From assembly GCA_017461565.1 (NCBI GenBank), contig JAFTXQ010000015.1, positions 22,825-86,824 of the forward strand: 64,000 bases of DNA. The letters are read 5' to 3'. Origin of the DNA: Oscillospiraceae bacterium. GTDB taxonomy: Bacteria; Bacillota; Clostridia; Oscillospirales; Ruminococcaceae. How positions within the stretch are numbered: position 1 is the first letter of the stretch; each line of letters opens with the position of its first letter. Under the pieces are notes generated by a model. It was not told where the DNA came from. It saw only the letters and a list, made by a program, of their open reading frames with translations, and did no database searches. Made by a program: the position numbers and the translations under genes. Shown piece after piece: positions 15,438-24,848 of this stretch.

Positions 15438-17990
15438 ATGAAAAGCAGATTCAATGTTACTGGCATGAGCTGCTCCGCCTGCTCGGCCCATGTGGAAAAG
15501 GCGGTAAAAAAGCTGTCGGGGGTATCTGATGTAAGCGTCAGCCTTATGTCAAACAGCATGACGGTGGAATACGACGGCATAACTGAAAAGGATATCACAG
15601 ACGCAGTGGTGAAAGCAGGCTACGGCTGCTCCGTCAAGGGCGAAAGCCCGGCGCCCACGGTGTCTTCGACAGACCGCAAAAAAGAGGAATCAAGGCAGAT
15701 GAAGCGCAGGCTGTTCCTGTCTGTGGGATTTCTTGCGGTGCTGATGTATGTTTCAATGGGGCACATGATGGGGGCGCCGCTCCCGGCGTTTATGACGGGA
15801 AACGAGGGCGCTGTTGCCTTCGGATTTACGCAGTTTCTGCTGGTGCTTCCGATAATGTATCTCAACCGCTCTTATTATTCAAGGGGTCTTAAAGCGCTGT
15901 GGCGCCGCTCGCCCAATATGGACACGCTTATTGCGGTAGGCTCGGCGGCGTCCGTTATCTATGGAATATTCGCAATATACATGATGAGCTACGGTATGGG
16001 CATCGGTGATACGGAGCTTGTCCACCGTTATCACATGGACCTTTATTTCGAGGGTGCAGGCACGATCCTAACGCTTATCACCGTAGGAAAATACCTTGAG
16101 AGCCGCTCCAAAGCAAAGACCGCCGAGGCGCTGGACAAGCTGACGGAGCTTGCCCCGGAAACGGCTGTGGTGGAGCGTGGCGGAGAGGAGCTTACCGTCC
16201 CTGCCTCCGAGATAGCCGTGGGAGATATCTGCATAGTACGCCCCGGTCAGCGCATCCCCGCCGACGGAGTGATAACCGAAGGCTCAGCGGCAATTGACGA
16301 GTCCGCACTCACGGGAGAGAGCGTGCCTGCCGAAAAGACGGTGGGCGACAGCGTGATGACAGCCTCGGTCAACAGCAGCGGATTTATTAAATTCCGTGCC
16401 GAAAAGGTGGGAGGAGAGACGACCCTTTCCCGCATCATTGAGCTTGTCAGCGACGCTTCTGCTTCAAAGGCGCCCATAGCACGCATAGCGGATAAGATCA
16501 GCGGTATCTTCGTGCCTGTTGTCATGTCGATAGCAGTGCTTACGTTTGCGATATGGCTTGTTGCAGGGTACGACTTCACCTTTGCATTGTCCTGTGGAAT
16601 TTCGGTGCTGGTGATCTCCTGCCCCTGTGCGCTGGGTCTTGCAACGCCCGTGGCTATCATGGCGGGCACAGGCAAGGGCGCAGAAAACGGAATACTTATC
16701 AAATCGGCGACCGCATTGGAAACGCTCCATAAAATAGATACCGTGGTGCTGGACAAGACAGGCACCCTCACCGAGGGCAGACCCGTCTGCACCGATATAA
16801 TAGAATACGAGGGCGGCGCATTTGCTGCGGCCTACTCCATCGAAAAGCTGTCGGAGCATCCCGTTTCCGCCGCCATAGTATCACAGGGCGGGAAGATGGG
16901 TCTTTCGCCCCGTACCGTGACAGGATTTGAGGCGCTTTTCGGCAGAGGAGTTACGGCAAAGCTCGGCGGTGCTTCGTGGTACGTCGGCAACGAGCGCCTG
17001 ATGAACGAGAAGAACATTGATATCTCAAAGGCGGCAGCCGATTTCGCACGGCTTTCGGACGAGGGCAAAACAGTGATGTACATTGCGGACGCATCTGAGG
17101 TAAAGGGCATAGTAGCCGCTGCGGATGTGATAAAGCCGACAAGTCCCGAGGCTGTGAAGCGCTTTAAGGACATGGGCATTGAGGTAGTGATGCTGACAGG
17201 CGACAATCATCGCACTGCCGAGGTCATCCGCAGACAGGCAGGCGTGGACAAAGCCATCGCAGAGGTGCTTCCGACGGGCAAGGCGGAGCATATTTCGCAG
17301 CTTAAGGCTCAGGGAAAGAGCGTTGCCATGGTAGGTGACGGAATAAACGACGCCCCTGCGCTTGCAGGCGCAGATGTGGGAATAGCTATCGGCGCAGGCG
17401 CTGACATCGCAATAGACTCGGCGGACATCGTGCTGATGAAGAGCGATCTGTGCGACGCAGCTTCTGCCATCGCTCTCGGACGTGCGACGATACGTAACAT
17501 AAAGCAGAATCTGTTCTGGGCGTTCTTCTACAACACGGTAGGAATACCGCTTGCGGCAGGAGTGCTGTTCATACCGTTCGGAATAAAGCTTGATCCTATG
17601 ATCGCCGCAGCGGCTATGAGCTTAAGCTCTTTCTGCGTGGTGACCAATGCGTTGCGCCTCAGATTTTTCAAAGCAAAGGGTGTGACAGCTTCCCTTGCTG
17701 CTGTCACAGAGATACATGAGTGCAGTGTGGATATGAAGCCATCGGCGCCTGTATCAGAGGAGCCTGCCGTATCGCAGGCAGTCACACGCACTATGCTGAT
17801 AGATGGTATGATGTGCGGAAAATGCAAGGCGCACGTTGAGCAGGCGCTTAACGCTGTAAGCGGAGTGAGCGCCGAGGTCATACTCCGTGACAAAAAGGCA
17901 GTGGTCACGCTTACGGAGGATGTATCTGACGAGGCGCTTGAAAAAGCCGTCACCGAGGCAGGCTATAAAGTGATTTCGATAGAAGCTTAA
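15438..17990 (+). CDS. copA: Copper-translocating P1B-type ATPase
   Basis: Membrane ATPase of 850 residues that exports Cu(I). One heavy-metal-associated domain is at each end: N-terminal GMSCSAC (Cys12, Cys15) and C-terminal GMMCGKC (Cys793, Cys796). Between them are eight expected helices, the actuator motif TGES, the metal site CPC (Cys395-Pro-Cys397), the phosphorylation motif DKTGT (Asp439), the HP motif (SEHPVS) and GDGIND. The C-terminal extra metal-binding domain is less usual than tandem N-terminal ones and may replace a separate chaperone. It has its own consensus promoter with a palindrome at the start site. Confidence 0.96.
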   Translation: MKSRFNVTGMSCSACSAHVEKAVKKLSGVSDVSVSLMSNSMTVEYDGITEKDITDAVVKAGYGCSVKGESPAPTVSSTDRKKEESRQMKRRLFLSVGFLAVLMYVSMGHMMGAPLPAFMTGNEGAVAFGFTQFLLVLPIMYLNRSYYSRGLKALWRRSPNMDTLIAVGSAASVIYGIFAIYMMSYGMGIGDTELVHRYHMDLYFEGAGTILTLITVGKYLESRSKAKTAEALDKLTELAPETAVVERGGEELTVPASEIAVGDICIVRPGQRIPADGVITEGSAAIDESALTGESVPAEKTVGDSVMTASVNSSGFIKFRAEKVGGETTLSRIIELVSDASASKAPIARIADKISGIFVPVVMSIAVLTFAIWLVAGYDFTFALSCGISVLVISCPCALGLATPVAIMAGTGKGAENGILIKSATALETLHKIDTVVLDKTGTLTEGRPVCTDIIEYEGGAFAAAYSIEKLSEHPVSAAIVSQGGKMGLSPRTVTGFEALFGRGVTAKLGGASWYVGNERLMNEKNIDISKAAADFARLSDEGKTVMYIADASEVKGIVAAADVIKPTSPEAVKRFKDMGIEVVMLTGDNHRTAEVIRRQAGVDKAIAEVLPTGKAEHISQLKAQGKSVAMVGDGINDAPALAGADVGIAIGAGADIAIDSADIVLMKSDLCDAASAIALGRATIRNIKQNLFWAFFYNTVGIPLAAGVLFIPFGIKLDPMIAAAAMSLSSFCVVTNALRLRFFKAKGVTASLAAVTEIHECSVDMKPSAPVSEEPAVSQAVTRTMLIDGMMCGKCKAHVEQALNAVSGVSAEVILRDKKAVVTLTEDVSDEALEKAVTEAGYKVISIEA

Positions 17991-18018
17991 AACTGATGAT
18001 TAAATTGGGTTACACACG

Positions 18019-18633
18019 ATGCAGACTTTTTATTATATCATTCTCGGCGGCAGCGGCATCTATCTTCTGGTGCAGCTGACTGCGTACATCTTTTACGGAA
18101 AGGTATTCTTCGCCAATGCGGGGATACTTTTTGAGCAGCGTAAAAATAAATTTGAGTGGCAGATGGTGTTCCCGAAGAATCTTGTGCTGCTTGTGGTGTT
18201 CCTTTTCAGCACCTCGCTCTTCGGACTTATGATGGATGCGCTGGGAGTAGTGGGCTGGCTCTCGCTGCCGCTTGCGGCTGTCGGAGGACTGGCAGTGAAC
18301 TTCATTATTAATATTGCTGTATCGCCGCTTCTGTGCAGACTCAGCAACAGCGGTAGTCCCACCGACGCACAGCTTGAAGGCGCTGAGGGGACTGCCCTCG
18401 AGGAGATAACGGAGGACAGCTACGGAAAGATAGAGGTAAGAAACGGCGGCAGGTGCTACTATTTTGATGCGCTTACAGCCAACGGAAACCCTATCAGCGC
18501 AGGCGAAAAGGTGATAGTGATATATGCGCAGGAGGGGCTGTGCTTTGTTGAGAGCGAGGCACGCTTCTGCGATGTGCTTTTCACCGAGGATATGACCTAT
18601 GCAGAGGTATTGGACGACCGAACGGAGCAATGA
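18019..18633 (+). CDS. NfeD-like membrane protein
   Basis: A 204-residue protein with three hydrophobic segments (about 5-27, 53-75, 78-103). A C-terminal soluble domain (about 120-195) follows with the pattern of an NfeD OB-fold: G-A-L-EI, YYFDALTANGNPISAGEKVIV. NfeD proteins usually assist SPFH/stomatin proteins in membrane domains; there is an SPFH gene far away in this window but not adjacent. The stop overlaps the next gene by 4 bp, so the two are translated together. Confidence 0.65.
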   Translation: MQTFYYIILGGSGIYLLVQLTAYIFYGKVFFANAGILFEQRKNKFEWQMVFPKNLVLLVVFLFSTSLFGLMMDALGVVGWLSLPLAAVGGLAVNFIINIAVSPLLCRLSNSGSPTDAQLEGAEGTALEEITEDSYGKIEVRNGGRCYYFDALTANGNPISAGEKVIVIYAQEGLCFVESEARFCDVLFTEDMTYAEVLDDRTEQ

Positions 18634-19196
18634 TGGAAATAATACAGAACATAGATCAGACGATACTTGATCTGATACATAAAGAGCTTACCTGTTGCTT
18701 TCTTGATGCGGTCATGCCTTTTGTGTCCGCACTTGCCAATGCAGGGATCATATTTTTCGCCGCTGCGGGAATCATGATGTTTTTCAGGAATTACCGCCGC
18801 TGCGCTGTCAATATACTTATGTGCATGGCAGTGGCTGCGGTGGTGGCTAATCTTATCCTTAAGCCGCTTATCGCAAGAGAGCGCCCCTGCTGGATCAACG
18901 AGGAGATACAGCTTCTTGTGGCTGTGCCGCAGGATTATTCGTTCCCATCGGGGCACACGCTGCACTCCTTTATGGTGGCGACTGTGATAATGATGTATGA
19001 CAAGCGGATCGGGATACCTTCGCTGGTGCTGGCGGCACTGATCGGTTTTTCAAGGCTGTATCTGTATGTGCATTTTCCGACCGATGTGCTGTGCGGTGCG
19101 CTTCTCGGAGTCGCATTTGCTGTGGGCGGTTATTATCTGCTGCGTTTTGCTCTTAAGAAACTCCCGAAGCTTTCACGCTATCTGCCCGAAAGATGA
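18630..19196 (+). CDS. PAP2 family phosphatase
   Basis: Integral membrane acid phosphatase of 188 residues. The three catalytic motifs are K78-x6-R85-P86, PSGH (106-109) and SR(141-142)-x5-H148-x3-D152. The active site faces outwards in family members that act on undecaprenyl pyrophosphate or phosphatidic acid; the substrate here is not determinable. Four to five helices are visible. Translationally coupled to the NfeD-like gene (ATGA overlap). Confidence 0.92.
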   Translation: MMEIIQNIDQTILDLIHKELTCCFLDAVMPFVSALANAGIIFFAAAGIMMFFRNYRRCAVNILMCMAVAAVVANLILKPLIARERPCWINEEIQLLVAVPQDYSFPSGHTLHSFMVATVIMMYDKRIGIPSLVLAALIGFSRLYLYVHFPTDVLCGALLGVAFAVGGYYLLRFALKKLPKLSRYLPER

Positions 19197-19233
19197 TCAA
19201 AGCTAAATCCGATGTGGTACATAATGTATAATG

Positions 19234-19273
19234 AAAAGCTGCTCCTTGTGGAAATTTCTCGGAGCAGCTTTTT
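19234..19273 (+). terminator. Terminator after the PAP2 gene
   Basis: A 12-bp perfect stem AAAAGCTGCTCC/GGAGCAGCTTTT followed by T residues. Confidence 0.88.
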
Positions 19274-19297
19274 CTAAAAAATTTTTAAAATAACCTA

Positions 19298-19326
19298 TTG
19301 ACAAATTTAAAAGCCTGTGTTATAAT
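19298..19326 (+). promoter_or_regulatory. Perfect consensus promoter of the rubrerythrin operon
   Basis: TTGACA, 17 nt, TATAAT. An A/T-rich leader of about 60 nt follows, with RBS CAGGAGGAAA. Confidence 0.9.
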
Positions 19327-19392
19327 AAGATCATCGGAAATCGATAATAATTACTATTTTTAAAATCAATAAATTTTCAGGAGGAAACAATC

Positions 19393-19944
19393 ATGGCAAA
19401 GTATGTATGTCCCGTATGCGGTTATGTTCACGAAGGTCCCGAGGCTCCCGAGAAGTGCCCTCAGTGTGGTGTTCCCGGCAGCAAGTTCAACGTGATGGAG
19501 GCTTCCGAGAAGCTGGTATTCGCTGACGAGCACAGGATCGGCGTAGCAAAGGCAGTAACAGACGCAGAGATCATCGAGGGTCTGCGTGCAAACTTCATGG
19601 GCGAGTGCACAGAGGTTGGTATGTATCTTGCGATGGCTAGAGCTGCGCACAGAGAGGGCTATCCCGAGGTAGGTCTCTACTACGAGAAGGCTGCATGGGA
19701 AGAGGCAGAGCACGCTGCAAAGTTTGCTGAGCTGCTGGGCGAGGTAGTATCCGAGTCCACAAAGGAGAACCTCACTGCAAGAGTTGCCGCTGAGCACGGC
19801 GCAACAGAGGGCAAGCTGATGCTGGCTAAGCGTGCAAAGGAGCTGAACCTCGACGCTATCCACGATACCGTTCACGAGATGGCAAAGGACGAAGCAAGAC
19901 ACGGCAAGGCATTTGAGGGTCTGCTGAACAGATACTTCAAGTGA
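19393..19944 (+). CDS. Reverse-type rubrerythrin
   Basis: Di-iron peroxidase of 183 residues that removes hydrogen peroxide and protects anaerobes from oxygen. Domain order is rubredoxin-like first (Cys6, Cys9, Cys22, Cys25) then a ferritin-like diiron domain with E/ExxH motifs ([17 protein letters not shown]). This is the reverse of classical rubrerythrin and is known from Clostridium acetobutylicum as a reverse rubrerythrin. It is followed after 21 bp by a rubredoxin, its plausible electron donor. Strong promoter and RBS suggest high expression. Confidence 0.94.
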   Translation: MAKYVCPVCGYVHEGPEAPEKCPQCGVPGSKFNVMEASEKLVFADEHRIGVAKAVTDAEIIEGLRANFMGECTEVGMYLAMARAAHREGYPEVGLYYEKAAWEEAEHAAKFAELLGEVVSESTKENLTARVAAEHGATEGKLMLAKRAKELNLDAIHDTVHEMAKDEARHGKAFEGLLNRYFK

Positions 19945-19965
19945 TCGACGAAAGGAGACATAATT

Positions 19966-20121
19966 ATGGAAAGATACATCTGCCCCTGCGGCTATGTTTA
20001 TGACCCCGAGATAGGCGATCCCGACAGCGGTATCGCTCCGGGAACCAAGTGGGAAGACATCCCCGATGACTGGGTATGTCCCGTATGCGGTCTCGGCAAG
20101 AGCGATTTCACTGCTGAGTGA
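19966..20121 (+). CDS. Rubredoxin with a shortened first metal knuckle
   Basis: Electron carrier of 51 residues with one FeS4 site. The second knuckle CPVCG (Cys38, Cys41) and the core [18 protein letters not shown] are classic. The first knuckle reads ICPCGY, so Cys6 and Cys8 are separated by one residue instead of two. RBS AAAGGAG precedes the ATG. Co-transcribed with the rubrerythrin gene. The spacing could alter or weaken metal binding, or be a base-level sequencing error. Confidence 0.9.
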   Translation: MERYICPCGYVYDPEIGDPDSGIAPGTKWEDIPDDWVCPVCGLGKSDFTAE

Positions 20122-20137
20122 TAAATTGAATTGAAGT

Positions 20138-20178
20138 AAAGAGGGCATTTCTCGATGTGAGAGATGCCCTCTTTTTGT
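20138..20178 (+). terminator. Terminator of the rubrerythrin-rubredoxin operon
   Basis: A 16-bp stem (one G-U) followed by five T. Confidence 0.9.
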
Positions 20179-20277
20179 TTTTGTGGCAGATTTGTCTTGT
20201 AAATCGCCTTGTAAATGATCTCTGAAAACAGTTCTTTTCACAAGCACCTTGTAAATGCTTTTCTATCTAGTTATACA

Positions 20278-20937
20278 TTAATGATTTGCCTTTATACCAT
20301 CAACTGTTGCAAGCAGATTCAGCAATTCGGGATCGGGCTGCATTTTTGAACGCTCCCTGTAAGTGCAGCATTTGTCGATCAGGGTGTGGGTGCGTTCCCA
20401 GAAATCATCGCTGAATCCCGAAAAGTCAGTGACCTGTTTCAGTGCAGTTATGACAGCGTTTCTGCAAAGCTCACAGCAGCCTGTGATACCGCTGCGTGAG
20501 GCGCTGCCCTGTTCAGGAGCGGGGTTTTTCTTCCCGTTGTTCCTGTTCGCTCCGAAGCGTGGCGGCGCTTTGACCTCTGCTTGCGTTACAGGAATACATA
20601 ATGCGGCAATGTGATCTGATAATAATGTCATATATGTTATCATATCATAACAGAAATCGTAGTATGGCTGTGAGTCGCCGTATTTGTTGTGCTGTAATTC
20701 CAGTGCCGCTATTACCGCTGCGTTTGTTTCTTCGGTTCTGAACTCTTCTGCTGTACTCTGCATGGCAGACGAAAACGAACGATATAATATTGCGTGGGCG
20801 TTATGCGGTTCTGCCTTTAAAGCTTCGGAATACAGCTCAAACGTCTCTTTATAATTTTTTAAGCTGAATGCAGAATCTGCATTTTTCAGTATATTTGCGT
20901 TTGTGTCAGAGTGGTTGATCTCTATTGCTTTTTCCAT
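20278..20937 (-). CDS. TPR-like protein of unknown function
   Basis: A 219-residue soluble protein. About residues 10-55 fit a tetratricopeptide-type helical pair (ADSAFSLKNYKETFELYSEALKAEP). The rest is helical with a Gly/Asn/Lys/Pro-rich linker near 125-145 and four Cys (CCELC and CC) in the C-terminal half, which could bind metal or be coincidental. It stands alone on the minus strand with its own perfect promoter. I do not recognise the family beyond the TPR-like part. Confidence 0.7.
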   Translation of the reverse strand: MEKAIEINHSDTNANILKNADSAFSLKNYKETFELYSEALKAEPHNAHAILYRSFSSAMQSTAEEFRTEETNAAVIAALELQHNKYGDSQPYYDFCYDMITYMTLLSDHIAALCIPVTQAEVKAPPRFGANRNNGKKNPAPEQGSASRSGITGCCELCRNAVITALKQVTDFSGFSDDFWERTHTLIDKCCTYRERSKMQPDPELLNLLATVDGIKANH

Positions 20938-20988
20938 ATTACATACCTCAAAAAAATATATGTATTCACACTAAAAGGTTTCTTTCAT

Positions 20989-21017
20989 ATTATAACTCGA
21001 AATAAGTATTTTGTCAA
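20989..21017 (-). promoter_or_regulatory. Perfect consensus promoter of the TPR-like gene
   Basis: On the minus strand TTGACA, 17 nt, TATAAT, about 50 nt upstream of the start. Confidence 0.85.
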
Positions 21018-21085
21018 GTGAATTTCATCTTATAATATGTTTATTATACCTGTAAGGGATTGTAAAATAAACTGAGGTGATAAAA

Positions 21086-21418
21086 ATGTATGTTGATTAT
21101 AAAGAGCTTGGAAAGAGGATTGCAGCACGGCGCAGAGAACTGGGGCTTAAACAGTCGCAGGTAAACGAAATGGCAGGATTGAGCGACAAGTATCTTTCTA
21201 ATATCGAGCGTGCGACATCTGTGCTTAGTGTAGATGTGCTGATGAGATTGTGTTCGGTACTGGATACTACGCCCGATCATCTGCTTCTTGGGACGACAGC
21301 GAATGTCAGCCCTAAGGATTATCAGAAGAATATAATCTCAAAAACAGAAGCGATGTCACAGGAACAGTTGAAATTGCTTATGAGTCTTCTTGACTGGATC
21401 ATTTCTATGAAATTATAG
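21086..21418 (+). CDS. XRE-family helix-turn-helix regulator
   Basis: A 110-residue DNA-binding protein. The HTH spans about residues 6-62 (LGKRIAARRRELGLKQSQ, SDKYLSNIERA). The short helical tail is similar in plan to the regulator at 59520-59846. The chosen ATG lies 7 nt after GAGGTG; an in-frame GTG 9 nt upstream overlaps that RBS and is rejected. The target is unknown; it is upstream of the FecR genes, which have a separate promoter. Confidence 0.88.
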   Translation: MYVDYKELGKRIAARRRELGLKQSQVNEMAGLSDKYLSNIERATSVLSVDVLMRLCSVLDTTPDHLLLGTTANVSPKDYQKNIISKTEAMSQEQLKLLMSLLDWIISMKL

Positions 21419-21467
21419 CGTGCCGCTCCGCAGGGCGCACCCAACGTTCCGGGAAGCTCTGATGCTC

Positions 21468-21496
21468 TTGCTTTTTCTGATATGTTATGATATAAT
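21468..21496 (+). promoter_or_regulatory. Sigma-A promoter of the FecR-CHASE2 cluster
   Basis: TTGCTT, 17-nt spacer, TATAAT, about 35 nt before the first FecR start. Confidence 0.7.
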
Positions 21497-21529
21497 TTGT
21501 TGAATATAAAAAACAAAAGAGGACATATT

Positions 21530-23023
21530 ATGAAGAAATTTATCATACCCGCAGCAGCTGCAGCTGCTGCCATAATAGCTGCGGTAGTTATCATAGTTCT
21601 TGCGGTCGGCGGAAAAGAAGACGTGTACCGTCTTATCAAGGTCAACAGCTTTGAGGGCGCAGTCACCGTTCAGCGTGGGGAAAAGATGGACGCTTTCGAG
21701 GGGCTCCAGCTTGTTTCGGAGGATCTTGTAGAGGTCGGAAATCAGTCGCTTTTAGAGCTTCTTGCCGACAGCGACAAGCACATCGTGGCAGAAGCGGACA
21801 CCGCCTTCAGGCTTCATTCCACTGGCACCGAGACCAGCGGAAATATCACTATCGACCTGCTTTACGGAAAGTCCCTCTTCACTATCGAAAACAAGCTTCC
21901 TGAAGGCTCTGCCTTTGAGGTGAACACACCAAACGCTTCGCTCAGCGTCAGAGGAACGATCTTTTCTGTGGAATATATTATCAAAGAAAGAAAAACGATA
22001 GTCGAGGTTACAGAGGGAATCGTTGCCGTTACATATAGGGACGGTGTAAAAACGCTTGAAAAGGGCGATGTGATCGTAATCAAGGACGTTGACGGAGAAA
22101 TTGTTGTTGAAACGGAGAACGGCGCTGAAAATGCAGAGGCAACGCTCGATAGCTCGGAAATTTCCATAACGGAAACACAGGATACTTCAGATATGACTTC
22201 TGAAACGGCGAGCGGAATTACCGCAGAAACAGGTGGAGCGGTAGTTGATGAACCCGAGACCGACACTGCTGTAACCGAAACAGACACAACGGAAAGCGCT
22301 CCGACCGAAGCAGTAACAACGGAAAGCGCTTCAACCGAAACGGTCACAACGGAAAGCACTCCGACCGAAACGGTCACAACGGAAAGTGCTCCGACCGAAA
22401 CAGTCACAACGGAAGTTGCCGAAACCGAAACGGCAGAGGTAATGGATGAGGAAGATTGGAACACATACTGGAATCTGCTCTTTTCCATCGGCCGAGAATA
22501 TCAATTGACAGGCGATGACAGCTATGGGTCACTTGGCGCAAGAAACTGGTCTATGTTCATGGGACATCAAGAAAACCACATAACGTTGGGTATTTCACAT
22601 GAAGATGCACATTATCGTGAAGACAGAGATGCGGGTGATAATCCTTATCTGTGCGATACACTCAACGACCTTAAGCCTTATGTAGAGGCACATATCGATG
22701 AAGCAAATGCTTACTTTGAAAAGAACAGGAATGAAGCGATCCGAAGATATAAAGAAGGCGAAGATGGCTGGGCCATGGAAGAAGAGGTGGACTGGTTTCC
22801 TGAAACGATTACGATGAAGACCGAAGCCGGCACTTTTAGGCTGAATATATCGCACGTGGATATCAATTTGTCAATGAGCGGAACCAACACAAACGGCAGT
22901 ATATCAACAGACGACCTGATCTCCGATTATTTTATTGAAACGCTTGATACAGGCGAGGAAATGATCAATTACTGCAATGCGGTCAATTTTAATTTCTATG
23001 GCGCTATTGAAAAGATATCATAA
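21530..23023 (+). CDS. FecR-domain membrane protein 1
   Basis: A 497-residue protein with a single N-terminal membrane segment (about 4-24) and a FecR domain outside the membrane (about 30-195: SFEGAVTVQRG, LADSD, LYGKSLF, VRGTIFSVEY, VTEGIVAV). Next is a Thr/Glu-rich stalk with five 10-residue repeats (TTESAPTE type) and a C-terminal region of unknown fold. The domain is known from anti-sigma sensors and from surface proteins near CHASE2 genes. No cytoplasmic sigma-binding part is present, so it is probably a surface or ligand-presenting protein. The ATG is chosen by RBS AGAGGAC. It is 22 bp upstream of its paralogue. Confidence 0.85.
   Translation: MKKFIIPAAAAAAAIIAAVVIIVLAVGGKEDVYRLIKVNSFEGAVTVQRGEKMDAFEGLQLVSEDLVEVGNQSLLELLADSDKHIVAEADTAFRLHSTGTETSGNITIDLLYGKSLFTIENKLPEGSAFEVNTPNASLSVRGTIFSVEYIIKERKTIVEVTEGIVAVTYRDGVKTLEKGDVIVIKDVDGEIVVETENGAENAEATLDSSEISITETQDTSDMTSETASGITAETGGAVVDEPETDTAVTETDTTESAPTEAVTTESASTETVTTESTPTETVTTESAPTETVTTEVAETETAEVMDEEDWNTYWNLLFSIGREYQLTGDDSYGSLGARNWSMFMGHQENHITLGISHEDAHYREDRDAGDNPYLCDTLNDLKPYVEAHIDEANAYFEKNRNEAIRRYKEGEDGWAMEEEVDWFPETITMKTEAGTFRLNISHVDINLSMSGTNTNGSISTDDLISDYFIETLDTGEEMINYCNAVNFNFYGAIEKIS
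22286..22435 (+). repeat. Five 30-bp tandem units in the FecR protein stalk
   Basis: Each unit encodes ten residues of the pattern TTES-PTETV. Units 1-4 are close copies and unit 5 is diverged. It is a coding minisatellite, likely variable in number between strains. Confidence 0.85.
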
Positions 23024-23045
23024 ATCAACTTGAAAGGAATAAAAA

Positions 23046-24773
23046 ATGAAAAAATTCATCATCCCTGCCATTGCAGCAGGAGTGGTAGTTGTGGCTGTCG
23101 TAATAATTACAGTGATAGCCGTCAGCCAGAAAGACGTATATCGTCTTATCAAGGTCAACAGCTTTGAGGGTGCTGTCACTGTTCAGCGTGAGGAAAAAAT
23201 GGACGCTTTCGAGGGGCTCCAGCTTGTTTCGGAGGACCTTGTAGAGGTAGGAAACCAGTCGCTTTTGGAGCTTCTTGCAGACAGCGACAAGCATATCGTG
23301 GCTGAAGCGGATACCGCCTTCAGGCTTCATTCCACAGGTACCGAGACCAGTGGAAACATCACTATCGACCTGCTTTACGGAAAATCGCTCTTCACCATTG
23401 AAAACAAGCTTTCGGAGGAATCCTTCTTCTCTGTAAAGACTCCCAATGCGACCCTTTCTGTAAGGGGCACGACATTTGAGGTGTCCTATGACCCGCAGAC
23501 CGAAACCACTGTTGTTGAGGTCACAGAGGGCATTGTTGCGGTCGTTTCCGATGTGTTGACCGATGACCTTACGGCAGGCGAGTCTGCGGTCATCCGAAAT
23601 GAAGAAACCGTGGAAAGCACAGAACCGACCGAGGAAGTTACAGTTGAAACTCAGCAGGCGAACGCAGAAACAGCGGAAACAGCGGAGACCGCTGAATCCA
23701 TGCTTGAGCCGTTGTTTTTTGAACACACTGAAGATGTTGCGTTCAATATCAGATACAGTGATCTGACTACATATTCGGGACTGCACGCAAAGCACCTGAA
23801 TGGATGGATAACACCACTGGAAAACAATAATGTTCCCTTTCCCAGTTTCGATTCCCTTAATGACAAGTCGACCCTTATGTATATGGCTTTGACAGCGGAT
23901 GAAGCACAGCAGAAAAAAGCAGATCTGGAAAGTAAGGGTTATAAGATCCATACCCTTGTAAACGGTGATGGCGATACGATAGAGGTCGTGAAATTCAACT
24001 ACAGCGGTGTATCGCACACGCTTCCGATGCCGGACGGTTCACCGTCCATATCGGCGGTAGCTGTCAACGAACAGGGATACGAGTATTTCAAGAAAGTAAC
24101 CGATGATCTGTATCTGTCGATATCTGTTTCATTTGCCAACAAGGAACAGTTTGAAACCACCGATATCAATTCGTATATACAGCTTACGGAGGATGAGTTC
24201 TATATATTAGATCCTGATATAACAGATCAGGATACAGACGACTCAGAGGCGTCCGAACCTGTTACTCCGCCTCAGACGACTCATGTAATAGTACCGACTC
24301 CTGTTCCTGCACCTCAGACAACTCCTGCTCCCGTACTGGTTCCTGTCCCTGAAGAGGAGTATCCCGATGACAGCAGTACAGGTGGCCTTGTTACGATACC
24401 ACTGGCTGAGTTTGAATCCGACTATGTGGAGGAAATAATTGAGCTGACAGCAGAAAACGCCTCGGAGTATTTTGAGGCGGCCGAATATAACGGCTCTCTC
24501 TATTTTGCATTGAAACCTGGGTATGCATCTTATGGTGACGGTTATAATGTAGAGACCGACTATGTTTCTTTCAGCACTACAGCACTGGGTGGTAGCAGAT
24601 ATAATTTTACTCTGTCGGAGGATGAGGATATACAGAAGCAGATGAACATCAACAGAGCAAGTGGAAGCATTGTTAAATACAACATCCCTGATGATATGTG
24701 GTTTCTTTCAGGAAACGACTATATAGTATTCATAAAATATCCTGACAGCTCCATATATGTTCTCGAACGATGA
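23046..24773 (+). CDS. FecR-domain membrane protein 2
   Basis: A 575-residue paralogue of the preceding gene. The N-terminal 150 residues are almost identical (membrane segment, SFEGAVTVQRE, LADSD, LYGKSLFTIENKL), showing a tandem duplication. The stalk (Glu/Thr-rich, then Pro/Val/Thr-rich around residues 395-440) and the C-terminal region differ. The duplicated sensor base with divergent outer domains suggests two surface modules joined to one signalling partner, the CHASE2-HD-GYP protein downstream. Confidence 0.85.
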   Translation: MKKFIIPAIAAGVVVVAVVIITVIAVSQKDVYRLIKVNSFEGAVTVQREEKMDAFEGLQLVSEDLVEVGNQSLLELLADSDKHIVAEADTAFRLHSTGTETSGNITIDLLYGKSLFTIENKLSEESFFSVKTPNATLSVRGTTFEVSYDPQTETTVVEVTEGIVAVVSDVLTDDLTAGESAVIRNEETVESTEPTEEVTVETQQANAETAETAETAESMLEPLFFEHTEDVAFNIRYSDLTTYSGLHAKHLNGWITPLENNNVPFPSFDSLNDKSTLMYMALTADEAQQKKADLESKGYKIHTLVNGDGDTIEVVKFNYSGVSHTLPMPDGSPSISAVAVNEQGYEYFKKVTDDLYLSISVSFANKEQFETTDINSYIQLTEDEFYILDPDITDQDTDDSEASEPVTPPQTTHVIVPTPVPAPQTTPAPVLVPVPEEEYPDDSSTGGLVTIPLAEFESDYVEEIIELTAENASEYFEAAEYNGSLYFALKPGYASYGDGYNVETDYVSFSTTALGGSRYNFTLSEDEDIQKQMNINRASGSIVKYNIPDDMWFLSGNDYIVFIKYPDSSIYVLER

Positions 24774-24785
24774 TCTTTTATATAT

Positions 24786-24812
24786 GATACGGGCGGTAAG
24801 ACCGCCCGTATC
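24786..24812. terminator. Perfect hairpin after FecR gene 2
   Basis: A 12-bp stem GATACGGGCGGT/ACCGCCCGTATC with an AAG loop. There is no T-run, so termination may be weak. Confidence 0.6.
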
Positions 24813-24848
24813 AGGCTGTCGATAAAGTGCCATCTGCGTTGTCGCTCC

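Noticed and set aside
19298-19345. PerR-type operator at the rubrerythrin promoter
   Set aside because: TTATAATAAGATCAT only half matches the palindrome; an A/T-rich -10 region explains it.
19366-20247. Minus-strand open frame of 293 codons opposite rubrerythrin and rubredoxin
   Set aside because: Strong codon bias of the real genes leaves the antisense strand open; it also crosses promoter and terminator elements of the real operon.
22286-22435. Short tandem repeats considered as a CRISPR array
   Set aside because: The 30-bp units are contiguous, have no spacers and are in frame in the FecR stalk.
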